The notes beneath the pieces are model-generated. The model did no database searches and was not told the DNA's origin. It worked only from the letters and a program-made list of their open reading frames with translations. DNA of 64,000 nucleotides. It comes from JACMJL01 sp963791805 (lineage in GTDB: Bacteria; Bacillota; Clostridia; Clostridiales; Clostridiaceae). Position 1 is the first letter of the stretch. The number at the start of each line of letters is the position of its first letter. Where the stretch lies: contig CAWBTU010000006.1 of the NCBI GenBank assembly GCA_963791805.1, positions 1,612,001 through 1,676,000 on the forward strand. Direction: 5' to 3'. Below are positions 1 through 8,440 of this stretch, piece by piece. A program made the position numbers and the translations under genes.

Positions 1-116
1 TAAAATATTTCTTCATCTAAGCTAGTTTTCTTGCAAATGTAATTACATATGGACTGTGAACCAGTTTCATCAGTGGTTAGTACACCATCAAAATCAAATA
101 GTATTGCTTTAATCAT
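1..116 (-). CDS. HAD-family hydrolase, N-terminal part only
   Basis: The first 38 codons of a minus-strand gene run off the left edge. The protein opens MIKAILFDFDGVLTTDETG, which is HAD motif I: DxD with the nucleophile Asp8 and the general acid/base Asp10, followed by Gly. HAD enzymes of this type are mostly small-molecule phosphatases or phosphoglucomutases; the substrate cannot be told from this fragment. The ATG lies one base after the stop of the Ham1-like gene, so the two are probably translated from one transcript. The cap and the rest of the core domain are outside the window. Confidence 0.8.
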   Translation of the reverse strand, partial: MIKAILFDFDGVLTTDETGSQSICNYICKKTSLDEEIF

Positions 117-117
117 A

Positions 118-750
118 TTAGTACACTTCCTTATTATTTAAATAATCCTTTATACTCCTAATAAAAAAATTTCTAAACCCATTAATAACACCTAGATTTT
201 CACTTTTATTACCCTCTAGATCATAATAATATTTCATACTCTCTATCTCTACAGATAATGAGTCTAACGGAAATCCTTCCCGATATTTCTTATGTGGTTT
301 GTCCACAATGTAAAATTTTTCAGAATATATATCTTCACCATCATATTTGTAAATAGTACTTTCATTCATAACCAAACAGATTGAGTTCTTATAATTTGCA
401 ATTAATTTCCCACCATATTTTGCTGCTAAATTACTATAATAACTTATCATATCTTTATTACTCAGATTGTTTCCATGAATTCTTTTTATCAGTACACCGG
501 GTTGATCTTCTTCATCGACACCTTCGAAATACAATCCAGAGTCACAAGAAAAAATAGGTTTTTTTACTTGCTCAAAATATGACAAGGCTTTCTGTGTTGC
601 ATTTGATAATGGGTCTTTTCCGGTTTCTTCAGCCTCTTTTATTTCTACACCAAGAGTTCTAAGACTTGAAATGCAGAAATCCAACCCAGCCAGTGTCTTA
701 ATCATGCTTTCTAGCTTAGCTTGATTATATGTTCCATATATTAAATTCAT
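118..750 (-). CDS. Ham1/RdgB-like non-canonical purine NTP pyrophosphatase
   Basis: 210 aa, close to the usual length of the Ham1/ITPase family. The N-terminal strand GTYNQAKLESM (residues 6-16) is the (S/T)xNxxK substrate motif. E41/E42 with the NATQKA segment (50-55) matches the family's E..G..F.eNA..KA region, and DSGLYF (70-75) matches the catalytic DDSGL motif. Family members hydrolyse ITP, XTP or dITP to the monophosphate and pyrophosphate, cleaning the nucleotide pool. The sequence is divergent from classical RdgB, so the substrate is uncertain. The start is supported by a GGGA sequence about 8 nt upstream; the stop abuts the HAD gene. Confidence 0.75.
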   Translation of the reverse strand: MNLIYGTYNQAKLESMIKTLAGLDFCISSLRTLGVEIKEAEETGKDPLSNATQKALSYFEQVKKPIFSCDSGLYFEGVDEEDQPGVLIKRIHGNNLSNKDMISYYSNLAAKYGGKLIANYKNSICLVMNESTIYKYDGEDIYSEKFYIVDKPHKKYREGFPLDSLSVEIESMKYYYDLEGNKSENLGVINGFRNFFIRSIKDYLNNKEVY

Positions 751-871
751 TAATTCAATCCCTTTCTCCTTAGTACACAGAAAAAATTCAAATTATGTTA
801 TATATCATTCCACTCATATCTTTTATAGGTATATGCGTGCAGCCTGCAGTAGTATTTTGTCATACCTAGTT

Positions 872-1459
872 TTAATCTATGGGCAAATATCTATTACCAA
901 AATCATTTCTTGCTAACTTTGTATATTTCATAATGAATTCGGTTTTAGCTTCAGTGTAGCCATCTCTATTATGCTCGAACTGCCCTTTTAATCTATGTTT
1001 TAACTTTCCATATTCTTCGGCAACTTCTTTATGAACGAGAAGATAGTCCCTAAAATATAATTCATTCCAATCTCCCCAAAATCTAACATGGAGATGAAAA
1101 ACCTTATCAGCGAAACCATTGGGAGTATACCCTTTATTGAAGGACATATTTAAGTCTGGTTTACCGGCAAATGACATCAATGTCCAGCCAGCATTACATA
1201 AATTTAATTTTAATTGTTCTATATCGCAATTAAAATCAACTTCCAACAGGATATCTACTGTTGGTTTAGCAATCAGTCCTTCAATGGAAGTACTTCCGAT
1301 ATGATTAATTCGCTTTAGGTCTTTTCCACCTATAACATTCATTATTTCATTTCTTTCTACTATATACCACTCTTTATAAATCGGATTATGTTCTTTTAAA
1401 ATGATGGGAAACAATTCCCAAAGTTCTTCTAATGACATTTCAGACAATGTTTTTCCCAT
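872..1459 (-). CDS. GrpB family protein (UPF0157, nucleotidyltransferase fold)
   Basis: 195 aa. Residues 53-75 hold the family signature HIGSTSIEGLIAKPTVDILL, in which GSTS and the acidic DI pair resemble a nucleotidyltransferase active site. The C-terminal half contains the family's HLHVRFWGD-type segment. GrpB proteins are common in Firmicutes and often sit beside resistance or acetyltransferase genes, but no reaction has been firmly assigned. Translation starts at an ATG behind AGGAGGGTACA. The 20 bp upstream sequence shared with the promoter side of the gene at 8.9 kb suggests its own promoter. About 120 bp without a recognised gene separates it from the Ham1-like gene. Confidence 0.85.
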   Translation of the reverse strand: MGKTLSEMSLEELWELFPIILKEHNPIYKEWYIVERNEIMNVIGGKDLKRINHIGSTSIEGLIAKPTVDILLEVDFNCDIEQLKLNLCNAGWTLMSFAGKPDLNMSFNKGYTPNGFADKVFHLHVRFWGDWNELYFRDYLLVHKEVAEEYGKLKHRLKGQFEHNRDGYTEAKTEFIMKYTKLARNDFGNRYLPID

Positions 1460-1587
1460 TGTACCCTCCTAAATAAAATATAATTTTTTTACTTAACACT
1501 TTATTACAATTACTTTTCACTTAATCAAATTGAAGTTTTAGTTACAGACTACCCCTAGTTGGTATGAAATTGTTAATTTATTTCAAT

Positions 1588-2037
1588 CTATAATTTTAAC
1601 ACCATTTCTCTATCTAATTCCTCAAAGCCCATTTTTTTATATAAAGGATATCCATCATCTGTGTATTCTAACAGTATTTTTCCTACTCCCAATCCTTTCG
1701 CTTCCTCTATAAGTTTTGTTAACAGACTACATGCCAAACCTTGATACCTATAGGCCTTAAGAGTGTACACATTTAGCAAAAGTCCTGCTCTTCCGTTTAA
1801 GCAACTTGGAACTGGTAAGGTTTCGTAAATGCACAAAATACATGAAGAAACGATTAGTCCATTATCAGTTGCTATAAAAGCAAGCAATAAATCATCCTCT
1901 AAATGTTTTTGCAAATACTCTCTTGTACGCATTCTAAATTCATCTCTGTTTGTAATATTTCTAATAGAAGATACAAATTCTAATCGGTTATCCACTAACA
2001 TATCAATATCACTTAATTTTACTTGTCTTATTTCCAT
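1588..2037 (-). CDS. GNAT family N-acetyltransferase
   Basis: About 149 aa beginning MEIRQVKLSDIDMLV. I chose this internal ATG because GGAGGAGAG lies just before it; an open frame upstream (to 2106) is the tail of the decayed AAC(6')-like gene in another frame. Motif A of the GNAT fold is RYQGLACSLLTKLIEEAK (Q/RxxGxA, acetyl-CoA pyrophosphate loop), followed by the terminal YPLYKKMGFEEL element, where Tyr is the usual general acid. It acetylates an unknown primary amine. Intact length and motifs suggest it is functional. Confidence 0.85.
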   Translation of the reverse strand: MEIRQVKLSDIDMLVDNRLEFVSSIRNITNRDEFRMRTREYLQKHLEDDLLLAFIATDNGLIVSSCILCIYETLPVPSCLNGRAGLLLNVYTLKAYRYQGLACSLLTKLIEEAKGLGVGKILLEYTDDGYPLYKKMGFEELDREMVLKL

Positions 2038-2518
2038 GTTCTCTCCTCCAGCCACATTTATAAAAAACTTCGCCTTAGCTTTAATTAAGTATTCTCGCAC
2101 ATTCACATATTAGCAAGATAATTTTATGTGAATGTTTTTCTGTTTCCAAGAAGTTTATCATTGATTTCATTAAAATTTTCCCTATACCTTGTCCCCAGTG
2201 CTCAGTCTCTCCAATAAATTGGTCTGTACCCAAAATAGTACCTTGAAAATTTGCATATCCATACTCTTCACGTTCTTTCTGACTAATAGGATAAATTTGT
2301 ATATAGCCTATTGGTATTTGTAAATACTCAATAATACATCTTGTTTTACATAAGTCTTTATTATAAAATTTTTCTTCTACCATTTCTTCATCATGTAGAT
2401 TGTTCCTTCCCTCGTAATATTGAAGTACCTTGATATCAGAAAGCCATTTAACTATTAAGTGTTTATCATGACGTTCTAAGCTACGAACTGTTAGTTCTCC
2501 AGTTTTACAAAATATCAT
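2009..2518 (-). pseudogene. AAC(6')-like aminoglycoside acetyltransferase, decayed
   Basis: The open part (145 codons) has the AAC(6') layout: WLSDIKVLQYYEGR near the start, then GTDQFIGETEHWGQGIGKIL, which is the acetyl-CoA motif of that subfamily. After ICECARILN the frame meets TAA, one Ser codon and a second TAA. If the stops are ignored, the same frame continues GEVFYKCGWRR, which matches the expected C-terminal CYEKCGF element. The gene therefore looks like a full-length acetyltransferase with two in-frame nonsense codons within nine bases, not a frameshift. The tail overlaps the 5' end of the next GNAT gene. The aminoglycoside substrate is inferred from similarity only. Confidence 0.6.
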
Positions 2519-2608
2519 TATTCATCCCCTATTATGTAAATATAATTATTCATCTATGAATCAAACTTTTTATAAAGATAATGTATAAAATAGGTTGTTA
2601 TTACATCA

Positions 2609-2710
2609 TTAGGTTGGTACATAATTTGTACGGCTTTTATCATAATTTAAAACTATCTGATCAAATAAGTATTTTTTATTCGAACTATAACCTCTGTTCT
2701 AAATATATAT
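2609..2710 (-). pseudogene. Remnant of a SAM methyltransferase N-terminus
   Basis: In the 320 bp gap between 2520 and 2840 one minus-strand frame reads NKKYLFDQIVLNYDKSRT and then NYVP before a stop. This resembles the opening of Firmicute class I methyltransferases, typically F-D-x-x-A-x-x-Y-D-x-x-R-P-x-Y-P. No start codon with a ribosome site precedes it and no SAM-binding motif follows, so only about 30 codons survive. The rest of the gap shows nothing recognisable. The assignment rests on one short motif and is tentative. Confidence 0.35.
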
Positions 2711-2840
2711 TATATTGTTACTCAAAATTTTCACTTGCTCGAAATTCCCTTAGCACATAAAATTTATATAGAGTGTGATAGTATAACCTTCATCCATATA
2801 TTAAGGATATTACAAATAATTATAGCATCATGAAATATTT

Positions 2841-3557
2841 TTATCTAGCAGTTGTTAGTCTCCTTATATATGTATCTACGTATGGAAGTTTATCTCTTGT
2901 AGCATCCGTTAATACTTGCTTAATGTCATATGGCACTTTATGGTTTGTATATGAAATAACCCTCTGATCTATATCCAATACACCATATGATGCCAGTGGT
3001 TCAGCATCCATAGATAAACTTACCGACCCAACATTAATTATCTTTTTTCCATTAAAAGAAGCATAGTAGGGTAAATGGGAATGACCACAAAGAAGTACAT
3101 CTGTATCAATCTCATTTGTTATTTTTTCAAGGTTTTCTATTGGCGTCATGATCCCCAAGGGTTCACTATCTGAAAGGTTGGAACCATGCACACAAAGGAT
3201 TTTGATACCTTCAATTTCGATATTTTGTTTTTCTGGCTTTGATAATAACAATTCTATATCTTCTGAGGTTAAACGACTTTTTGCAACCTTATTAAGAGAA
3301 TAAAACCGTTCCTCTCTTTCTGTAATAGGTGTAAAATTTATTCCCATTTCATAAAGCCAATTATCAGTATTACCTTTAATCCATACTAAAGGTGACATTT
3401 CCTTCATTATTTCTAAAGTCTCTTTTGGATGTGGGCCGTTCATAACCAAATCACCAAGAAATATTATTTTATCTATTGATTGTTTTTTAATATGTATAAT
3501 TACTGCTTTTAAGGCAATAGCATTTGCATGAATATCTGAAATCACTGCAATACGCAT
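2841..3557 (-). CDS. Metallophosphoesterase (YfcE/DUF2851-type calcineurin fold)
   Basis: 238 aa with all metal-binding motifs of a single-domain calcineurin-like phosphoesterase in order: SDIHAN (7-12), GDLVMNGPHP (35-44), GNTD (62-65, the GNHD motif with Thr replacing His), CVHGSN and CGHSHLPY. Two divalent metals are bound by these Asp, Asn and His residues. Relatives hydrolyse small phosphodiesters or phosphoproteins; the substrate here is not known. The missing GNHD histidine, usually a catalytic proton donor, is notable but occurs in some close homologues. It lies alone with a 40 bp gap to the Nudix gene upstream. Confidence 0.8.
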   Translation of the reverse strand: MRIAVISDIHANAIALKAVIIHIKKQSIDKIIFLGDLVMNGPHPKETLEIMKEMSPLVWIKGNTDNWLYEMGINFTPITEREERFYSLNKVAKSRLTSEDIELLLSKPEKQNIEIEGIKILCVHGSNLSDSEPLGIMTPIENLEKITNEIDTDVLLCGHSHLPYYASFNGKKIINVGSVSLSMDAEPLASYGVLDIDQRVISYTNHKVPYDIKQVLTDATRDKLPYVDTYIRRLTTAR

Positions 3558-3601
3558 AATAATATATCACTTCCATTCAAATGTAGAATATAAAACATGT
3601 A

Positions 3602-4006
3602 TTATTTACAACTATAAAAGCACATGTAGTAATCTAATAATTTTTCAAGTTCGTTCCCACAAAAGTCAAATTTCCTAGCTTCCAATTTATTAATCCATCT
3701 AATCTGTTCTATCTCTGAATTAAGCTGTATTTGTTCTTTTATCATACCTGTATAAACAATCAAAATATACTTATTATCTTCATTGATTATATATACTTTA
3801 AATAGTTGTAAGTCATAGATATTACAACTGAGTTCTTCCCTTACTTCTCTGCAAATACATTCTTCTGGTGTTTCATTATCTTCTAATGCTCCACCGGGTG
3901 TTTCCCAAAGGAGAGGAAATTTCTTTTTTGATTTACTTCTTCTCGCAATTAAAACTCTATTATCACTATCATGAATTATTATTGAACAGCCTATATATGT
4001 ATCCAT
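3602..4006 (-). CDS. Nudix hydrolase
   Basis: 134 aa. A complete Nudix box spans residues 39-61: G39, E45, R53 E54 and E57 E58, with Ser60 in place of the final Gly. These residues bind Mg2+ and activate water to cleave a nucleoside diphosphate linked to another group. Upstream, RRSKSKKKFPLLWETPGG gives the usual substrate-side strand and loop. Size and simplicity fit the MutT/ADP-ribose group, but the substrate cannot be named. An AGGGAGG-type site precedes the ATG. Confidence 0.88.
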   Translation of the reverse strand: MDTYIGCSIIIHDSDNRVLIARRSKSKKKFPLLWETPGGALEDNETPEECICREVREELSCNIYDLQLFKVYIINEDNKYILIVYTGMIKEQIQLNSEIEQIRWINKLEARKFDFCGNELEKLLDYYMCFYSCK

Positions 4007-4151
4007 CTATAACCTCCCTTTTCAATAAAACTTACAAATCTTTTAAAGAGCTTCATAGTAAAAGAATAATGTGCAATATCCAAACACCACTTATGTAATA
4101 CCACAAAACTATAGTTTATTTTTCATAATTATAGATTGAAGATGATAATGT

Positions 4152-4973
4152 TTATTTTAGTGGGTTTGACGCTGTAAACATACCTCCCTTTGTATTTATT
4201 ACCAATGCTCCTAATTTATCAATTTCAGTTTCTACATATTTATAAAAGCTATCTAATTTATGTTCATCAAAAATGTTCTTTCTGACACTAAAAGAGGACA
4301 TTACATATGACACTACAGGTTCTACCTTATCAACTACAATTTGACCATTGAATTCTTCCAAGAGGACATTGCTAAAGTGCTTTTTCAAGAATTTATATCC
4401 ATTTTCAATGCCAAATTTATTAGGGAATTTTTGAAGGTCATACTCTATGTTTTTATCATAGTCTTTAAGCAATTTTTCTAATTCTTGCATGTGTTCCTTA
4501 CCATTAGTAGAAACATAAAACTTTCCACCAGGCTTTAACACTCTTTTAACTTCAGAAAGTGCTTTATCAATATCAGGAACATGGTATAACATATGTCTAG
4601 AAATGATAATATCGAAACTTTCATTTTCATATGGTATGTCCTGTATATCTATAACTTGATATTTTATATTTTTGTTATTAATATTTTGCTTGGCACTCTG
4701 AAGCATCCCTTCAGAAAAATCAGATAATGTTATATTTAAAGTTTCATTTATTGATTCTTCATTATTCATCCATAATAATCCGATACCACAGCCTAATTCT
4801 AAAACATTACTATATTCTGGTATGTTCATTTTTTCAAAAAACCAGATGTTCCAATCAATTTTATTAGTATTATAACGATGTAAGTTAATTCTTGCATTTA
4901 GGTTGTCAGCATTTTTATACTGATCCTTTACAAAACTTTGATTATCAATTTTATTTTCCATATCTTTCCCCAT
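4152..4973 (-). CDS. Class I SAM-dependent methyltransferase
   Basis: 273 aa, or 269 if translation starts at the second ATG (MENKID). Motif I for SAM binding is VLELGCGIGLLW, followed by ITLSDFSEGML (acidic residue contacting the ribose), DIQDIPYENESFDII and the VKRVLKPGGKFYV strand. The order is that of the UbiE/Methyltransf_11 type. The C-terminal region after residue about 200 is alpha-helical and less conserved and probably selects the substrate, which is unknown. A GGGAAAG sequence lies ahead of the first ATG. Confidence 0.85.
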   Translation of the reverse strand: MGKDMENKIDNQSFVKDQYKNADNLNARINLHRYNTNKIDWNIWFFEKMNIPEYSNVLELGCGIGLLWMNNEESINETLNITLSDFSEGMLQSAKQNINNKNIKYQVIDIQDIPYENESFDIIISRHMLYHVPDIDKALSEVKRVLKPGGKFYVSTNGKEHMQELEKLLKDYDKNIEYDLQKFPNKFGIENGYKFLKKHFSNVLLEEFNGQIVVDKVEPVVSYVMSSFSVRKNIFDEHKLDSFYKYVETEIDKLGALVINTKGGMFTASNPLK

Positions 4974-5014
4974 TTTAATCTTTCCCTTTATACTTTGTTA
5001 CGTAAGATAAAGTC

Positions 5015-5481
5015 TCATAAACATTTCATTTCAACTAACTTAATAATATCATCCCTACATTGATTTATATACCAATCAGATACCTTGTCTAGATCTATTT
5101 TTCTTTTAAAAATATTAGTTTTATCAGAAATTATCTCCTCAATTATCTGTCCACTTGGAGATATCAACATGGTAGGACAATGTTGATTTTTGTTTACATT
5201 GTTTGAACTTATAAGAAACCTTAAATTTTCAGCTGCCCTACTAACAAGATGACTTCTCCATACTGAAATATTGCTTCCATCAACTGCATTTGTTAAATAT
5301 ACAAATACCTCCGCCCCATTTAATGCAAGCCATCTCCATTGTTCAGGAAACCTTATCTCTCTACATAGCTGAATTCCTATATGTACTATATTGTTTTTAA
5401 TAGATAATTCACATATTGGCAGTTCATTTCCTTGATATCATATGTTATTGGAAATTGACCCACTAATACTGATAACTCCAT
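5015..5481 (-). pseudogene. Carbon-nitrogen hydrolase (nitrilase/amidase family), internally deleted
   Basis: The start is intact: an ATG behind AATGGAGGTTACT begins MELSVLVGQFPITYDIKE, a typical nitrilase opening. About 14 codons later the frame changes near 5440 and the sequence jumps to the catalytic region, IGIQLCREIRFPEQWR, where the Cys is the family nucleophile. It then runs to a normal end through SRAAENLRFLISSNN and a C-terminal helix, stopping at 5015-5017. The first Glu and the Lys of the Glu-Lys-Cys triad, about 100 residues, are gone. A simple internal deletion that also shifted the frame explains it. No long open frame marks it, so it is easily missed. Confidence 0.8.
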
Positions 5482-5668
5482 AGTAACCTCCATTACATTA
5501 ATAAACACTCACCCTATTAGCAGATGGTTGCTAACATTTTTGTTGCTGATGTTTCCAAATCTTAGTTATCTCCTATCTTAGGTTGCAAAATGTGCTTTGG
5601 CATCGATTAACTCTATATCCTATAGATATATTATATACCATAAATTTACACGATTCTATATAAAAAGA

Positions 5669-5688
5669 GTCCACCAGCCAAGGTGGAC
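5669..5688 (-). terminator. Hairpin with minus-strand T-rich tail
   Basis: GTCCACC and GGTGGAC form a perfect 7 bp stem around AGCCAA; on the minus strand it is followed by TCTTTTTATA. This has the form of an intrinsic terminator, although the nearest complete minus-strand gene upstream is at 6.5 kb with a plus-strand gene between. The remainder of the 5482-5829 gap shows no gene. Confidence 0.5.
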
Positions 5689-5829
5689 AGCAACTATTGT
5701 TATTTGATGTTACAAGTCGTTACAATCTACATGTGTAAAATTTATTATATACATTAATAATCATAAATTAGCAGATACTTTATAGTATACATTTTGCTAA
5801 AAACAGTTATGACATAAGGAGATTTAAGG

Positions 5830-6348
5830 ATGAAATTCACACTGATTCGTCTGATAATGGCTTCAATATGGATTACCTGTGCTTACAAATGGGGTGATTG
5901 GAAAGCTTGGGAAAGGTACTATCCAACCATGCTATTCTTTGGCATGGGGGACCTTATTTATAATGCGGTCTTCCACCAAACACCACTGTGGAAATTTCAA
6001 TCAGACTTTCTGATTCCACCTTTGAATGAGTTATTTGTTATCTTCAATATATTTTTTTCAACTACCTTATTGTATTTATCTAAATTCCCTAAAAAGTTAT
6101 ATCACCAAATTACTTATATAGTATTTTGGATATTACTTTATGTTGGTATAGAATTATTTACATTATCAATTAGCATGATTAAACATTGTAATGGATGGAA
6201 TATCTGGTGGTCATTAGCTCACAATGCAATTCAGTTTCCACTCCTAACTCTCCACCACAAAAATCCTGCTTTAGCATGGGTTATATCATTTCTATTTCTG
6301 TTCATAATGATGTATATTTTTAATGTCCCTTTTACAATATCAAAATAG
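5830..6348 (+). CDS. Integral membrane protein, CBO0543-like family
   Basis: 172 aa and one of the few plus-strand genes on the left side. The composition is strongly hydrophobic, with about five membrane segments: residues 5-20, 33-50 (interrupted), 68-87, 95-117 and 148-167. Charged or aromatic motifs such as KWGDWKAWERYYPTM near the N-terminus and HNAIQFPLLTLHHKNP before the last helix resemble the small CBO0543 family of Bacillus and Clostridium. No function is known for that family. An AAGGAG site precedes the ATG at good spacing. Confidence 0.7.
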   Translation: MKFTLIRLIMASIWITCAYKWGDWKAWERYYPTMLFFGMGDLIYNAVFHQTPLWKFQSDFLIPPLNELFVIFNIFFSTTLLYLSKFPKKLYHQITYIVFWILLYVGIELFTLSISMIKHCNGWNIWWSLAHNAIQFPLLTLHHKNPALAWVISFLFLFIMMYIFNVPFTISK

Positions 6349-6454
6349 AGATAATATGTAGCTCAGTTATCTGCTGCTTTGACTAATTTGCCATATTTAT
6401 AACTCTCCCAAATAACTTTTTCAAAAACAAGCCACAGAGGACAGAAGTTCGTTG

Positions 6455-7117
6455 TTAGTGGAAGTATTGTCTTATTATACTTTTAAGCTCATCTGCAGTT
6501 TCATCAACAAAGGAATTCATCGCATTTTCTGTAAGATAAGTATATTCACGTTCAATATTTTCATGTTCTGTATTATAAAAGCTGGTTATGTATTCATGAC
6601 GTTCAGAAAATGCCGTCCTACTGAATTCCTCCATATATGTGTTTTCAAATCCTTTTGCAGTTTCATATACGCGATATGCATTAAAGTCAAGATGTTTTTT
6701 CAAATATAAATGGTCCAAATCATACCAATCTCTTTTGATTTCTTCCCACATGAGTCCAGCATCTTCTGAAAACTCTTTTGCATACTTTTTTACACATGGG
6801 TCTGCAATTTTTTCTTTCCAAAGCACATCTGTTAATAAATGAGTATAATACCCTAGATAAAAGGAAAGTGTTTGTACATCATAAGCTTTGCCCAATAAAT
6901 ATTTTTCTACGAACTTCTCTGGCATAACACATTTTTCTTTAGAATTTAAAGGTTGAAAATGTGATATTTTACTGCTAGGAACAAATGAAGTCCCATCTTC
7001 ATTAGGAACTCCACTATCAGGTGCTATGTTTCCCATAATAAATTTCATTTCAACCAATTCCTCTATCTCATTTAACAATTTATCTGCCACCCTTAAATGA
7101 ACCAACCACGATGCCAT
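6455..7117 (-). CDS. Zinc-dependent phospholipase C-like hydrolase
   Basis: 220 aa beginning MASWLVHLRVADKLL. This family (PF00882 type) opens with a WxxH element and has His and Asp zinc ligands spread over helices: MGNIAPDSG (about 28-36), the histidine in ISHFQP, FYLGYYTHLLTDVLW (about 88-102), and a later helical domain. It is shorter than secreted bacterial phospholipase C, has no signal peptide, and is probably intracellular. Whether it cleaves phospholipid is not established. Confidence 0.65.
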   Translation of the reverse strand: MASWLVHLRVADKLLNEIEELVEMKFIMGNIAPDSGVPNEDGTSFVPSSKISHFQPLNSKEKCVMPEKFVEKYLLGKAYDVQTLSFYLGYYTHLLTDVLWKEKIADPCVKKYAKEFSEDAGLMWEEIKRDWYDLDHLYLKKHLDFNAYRVYETAKGFENTYMEEFSRTAFSERHEYITSFYNTEHENIEREYTYLTENAMNSFVDETADELKSIIRQYFH

Positions 7118-7193
7118 ATTTTATTCACCTTTCTCTCTAAATCATCTATTTTTACCTGAAAAAGTTTTTTTCTTTAATCAAAGTTATGTATAT

Positions 7194-7718
7194 CTAAAAC
7201 CTTAAATACCAAAAAATTGCTTTTTCATCATTATTATCAAAGTTTGCATATAGCATAGTATCTATTGCTCCAATTTCAAATCCACATTTTAGATAAAATT
7301 TACAGGCTAAAAGATTATTATCTTGAGTTTCAAGCATTAGTCCATACAAACTATTTTTCTTTGCCCATTCTATTGATTTATTGATTAACTCACTTCCAAT
7401 CCCCCGACCTCTAAAATGTTTACTCACATCTATACTTTCGATGAAAGCATATTTATTCCAATTTTTTCGCAGTATAACTTTACCGACACATTTATCCTTA
7501 TGGTAGAATAAATAGACTACCTTATCAGTATTATTAATATACTCATTATAATCTTCATCATCATTTGGGTAACTTTTTTCATAGGGTTCTTCATAAAGAA
7601 GTTCTGTGAATGTCCAAATATCATTTTCATATTTAGGGAGTATTCTTCCTACTACCATAAATGGTTCATTTACTTTACTTATATCTTTTAATTGCTCTGT
7701 TTTCATTTCAATAATCAT
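7194..7718 (-). CDS. sat4: Streptothricin N-acetyltransferase, Sat4-like
   Basis: 174 aa from MIIEMKTEQLKDISK. I prefer this ATG (7718), because GGAG lies 8 nt upstream and the Sat4 protein of Gram-positive resistance plasmids starts at the same place; an upstream GTG adds three residues. The sequence follows Sat4 as I recall it over its length: VGRILPKYENDIWTFTELLY, VGKVILRKNWNKYAFIE, then FRGRGIGSELINKSIEWAKK (acetyl-CoA motif) and LMLETQDNNLLACKFYLKCG, ending EKAIFWYLRF. Sat enzymes acetylate the beta-lysine amine of streptothricin (nourseothricin). The gene looks complete. The symbol denotes family similarity, since percentage identity was not computed. Confidence 0.85.
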   Translation of the reverse strand: MIIEMKTEQLKDISKVNEPFMVVGRILPKYENDIWTFTELLYEEPYEKSYPNDDEDYNEYINNTDKVVYLFYHKDKCVGKVILRKNWNKYAFIESIDVSKHFRGRGIGSELINKSIEWAKKNSLYGLMLETQDNNLLACKFYLKCGFEIGAIDTMLYANFDNNDEKAIFWYLRF

Positions 7719-7846
7719 TTTTTCCACTCCATCTAAAACTTATTTTCTACACGAGATCATACAATTGAGCTCATTCCTAGTAGCAATAAAAGTTAGAATC
7801 TCTAAATACATAAATATAGGAATCAATAGTAATTTAGAGCCAGTAA

Positions 7847-8440
7847 CTATGATTTTCTTGCGAGATATAAGTCTACTGTATCATTAATAATTAATTCATT
7901 TCCACATTCTTCAATGGCTGTTCTAATAGCATTAAAAAATGGTATCTGTATTGAGTTCTCTAGAGCTATATGGTCTCAATATGTATTTAGTAGTTCTATA
8001 TATTCAGCTCCAGTCATTTTTCTAATATTATGGTATTGCTTAAACTCAATAATAGTAAAACCGCATTGTTCGATATTATTTGTTATGTTTAAATGTCTTG
8101 ATTTATCTTCATAATCAGCTGCCTTATAACTCCACTCAGGTAAAAACTTATTATAAATAGATTGTATTTTTTGATGTAATGGATTTTCCTTATTATTTAC
8201 AGATGGTCTATTCCAAAATAAAGCAATTGTGCCATCTTTTTTAATTATTCTATATGACTTTTTATATCCTATTTCAGCTGGCACACAATGGAAAGCAGTA
8301 GCAGAATATAACATATCAAACTCATTATCATCACAATCATAATCTTCAAAAGCTGACTGAACAACATTCAAATTTCCATACTCTTTGAACTTATTTCTAG
8401 TATTCCACTCCAGTTTTTTAAAATATGATCTAATAGTGCT
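7847..8440 (-). pseudogene. SAM methyltransferase, 5' truncated and with an internal stop
   Basis: The surviving part reads GNLNVVQSAFEDYDCDDNEF, MLYSATAFHCVPAEIGYKK and IIKKDGTIALFWNRP, motifs II and III of a clostridial class I methyltransferase. The N-terminal half, with the GxGxG SAM-binding loop, is missing. The coding frame begins inside the last codons of the tyrosine phosphatase gene upstream. At the other end the frame stops at TGA (about 7980) but continues as DHIALENSIQIPFFNAIRTA to LYLARKS, the usual C-terminus of the family. It has thus lost its 5' half by a deletion fused to the neighbouring gene and gained a nonsense codon. Confidence 0.75.

Noticed and set aside
780..860. 21-codon frame MTKYYCRLHAYTYKRYEW after grpB
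   Set aside because: Too short, weak ribosome site, and no related sequence recognised.
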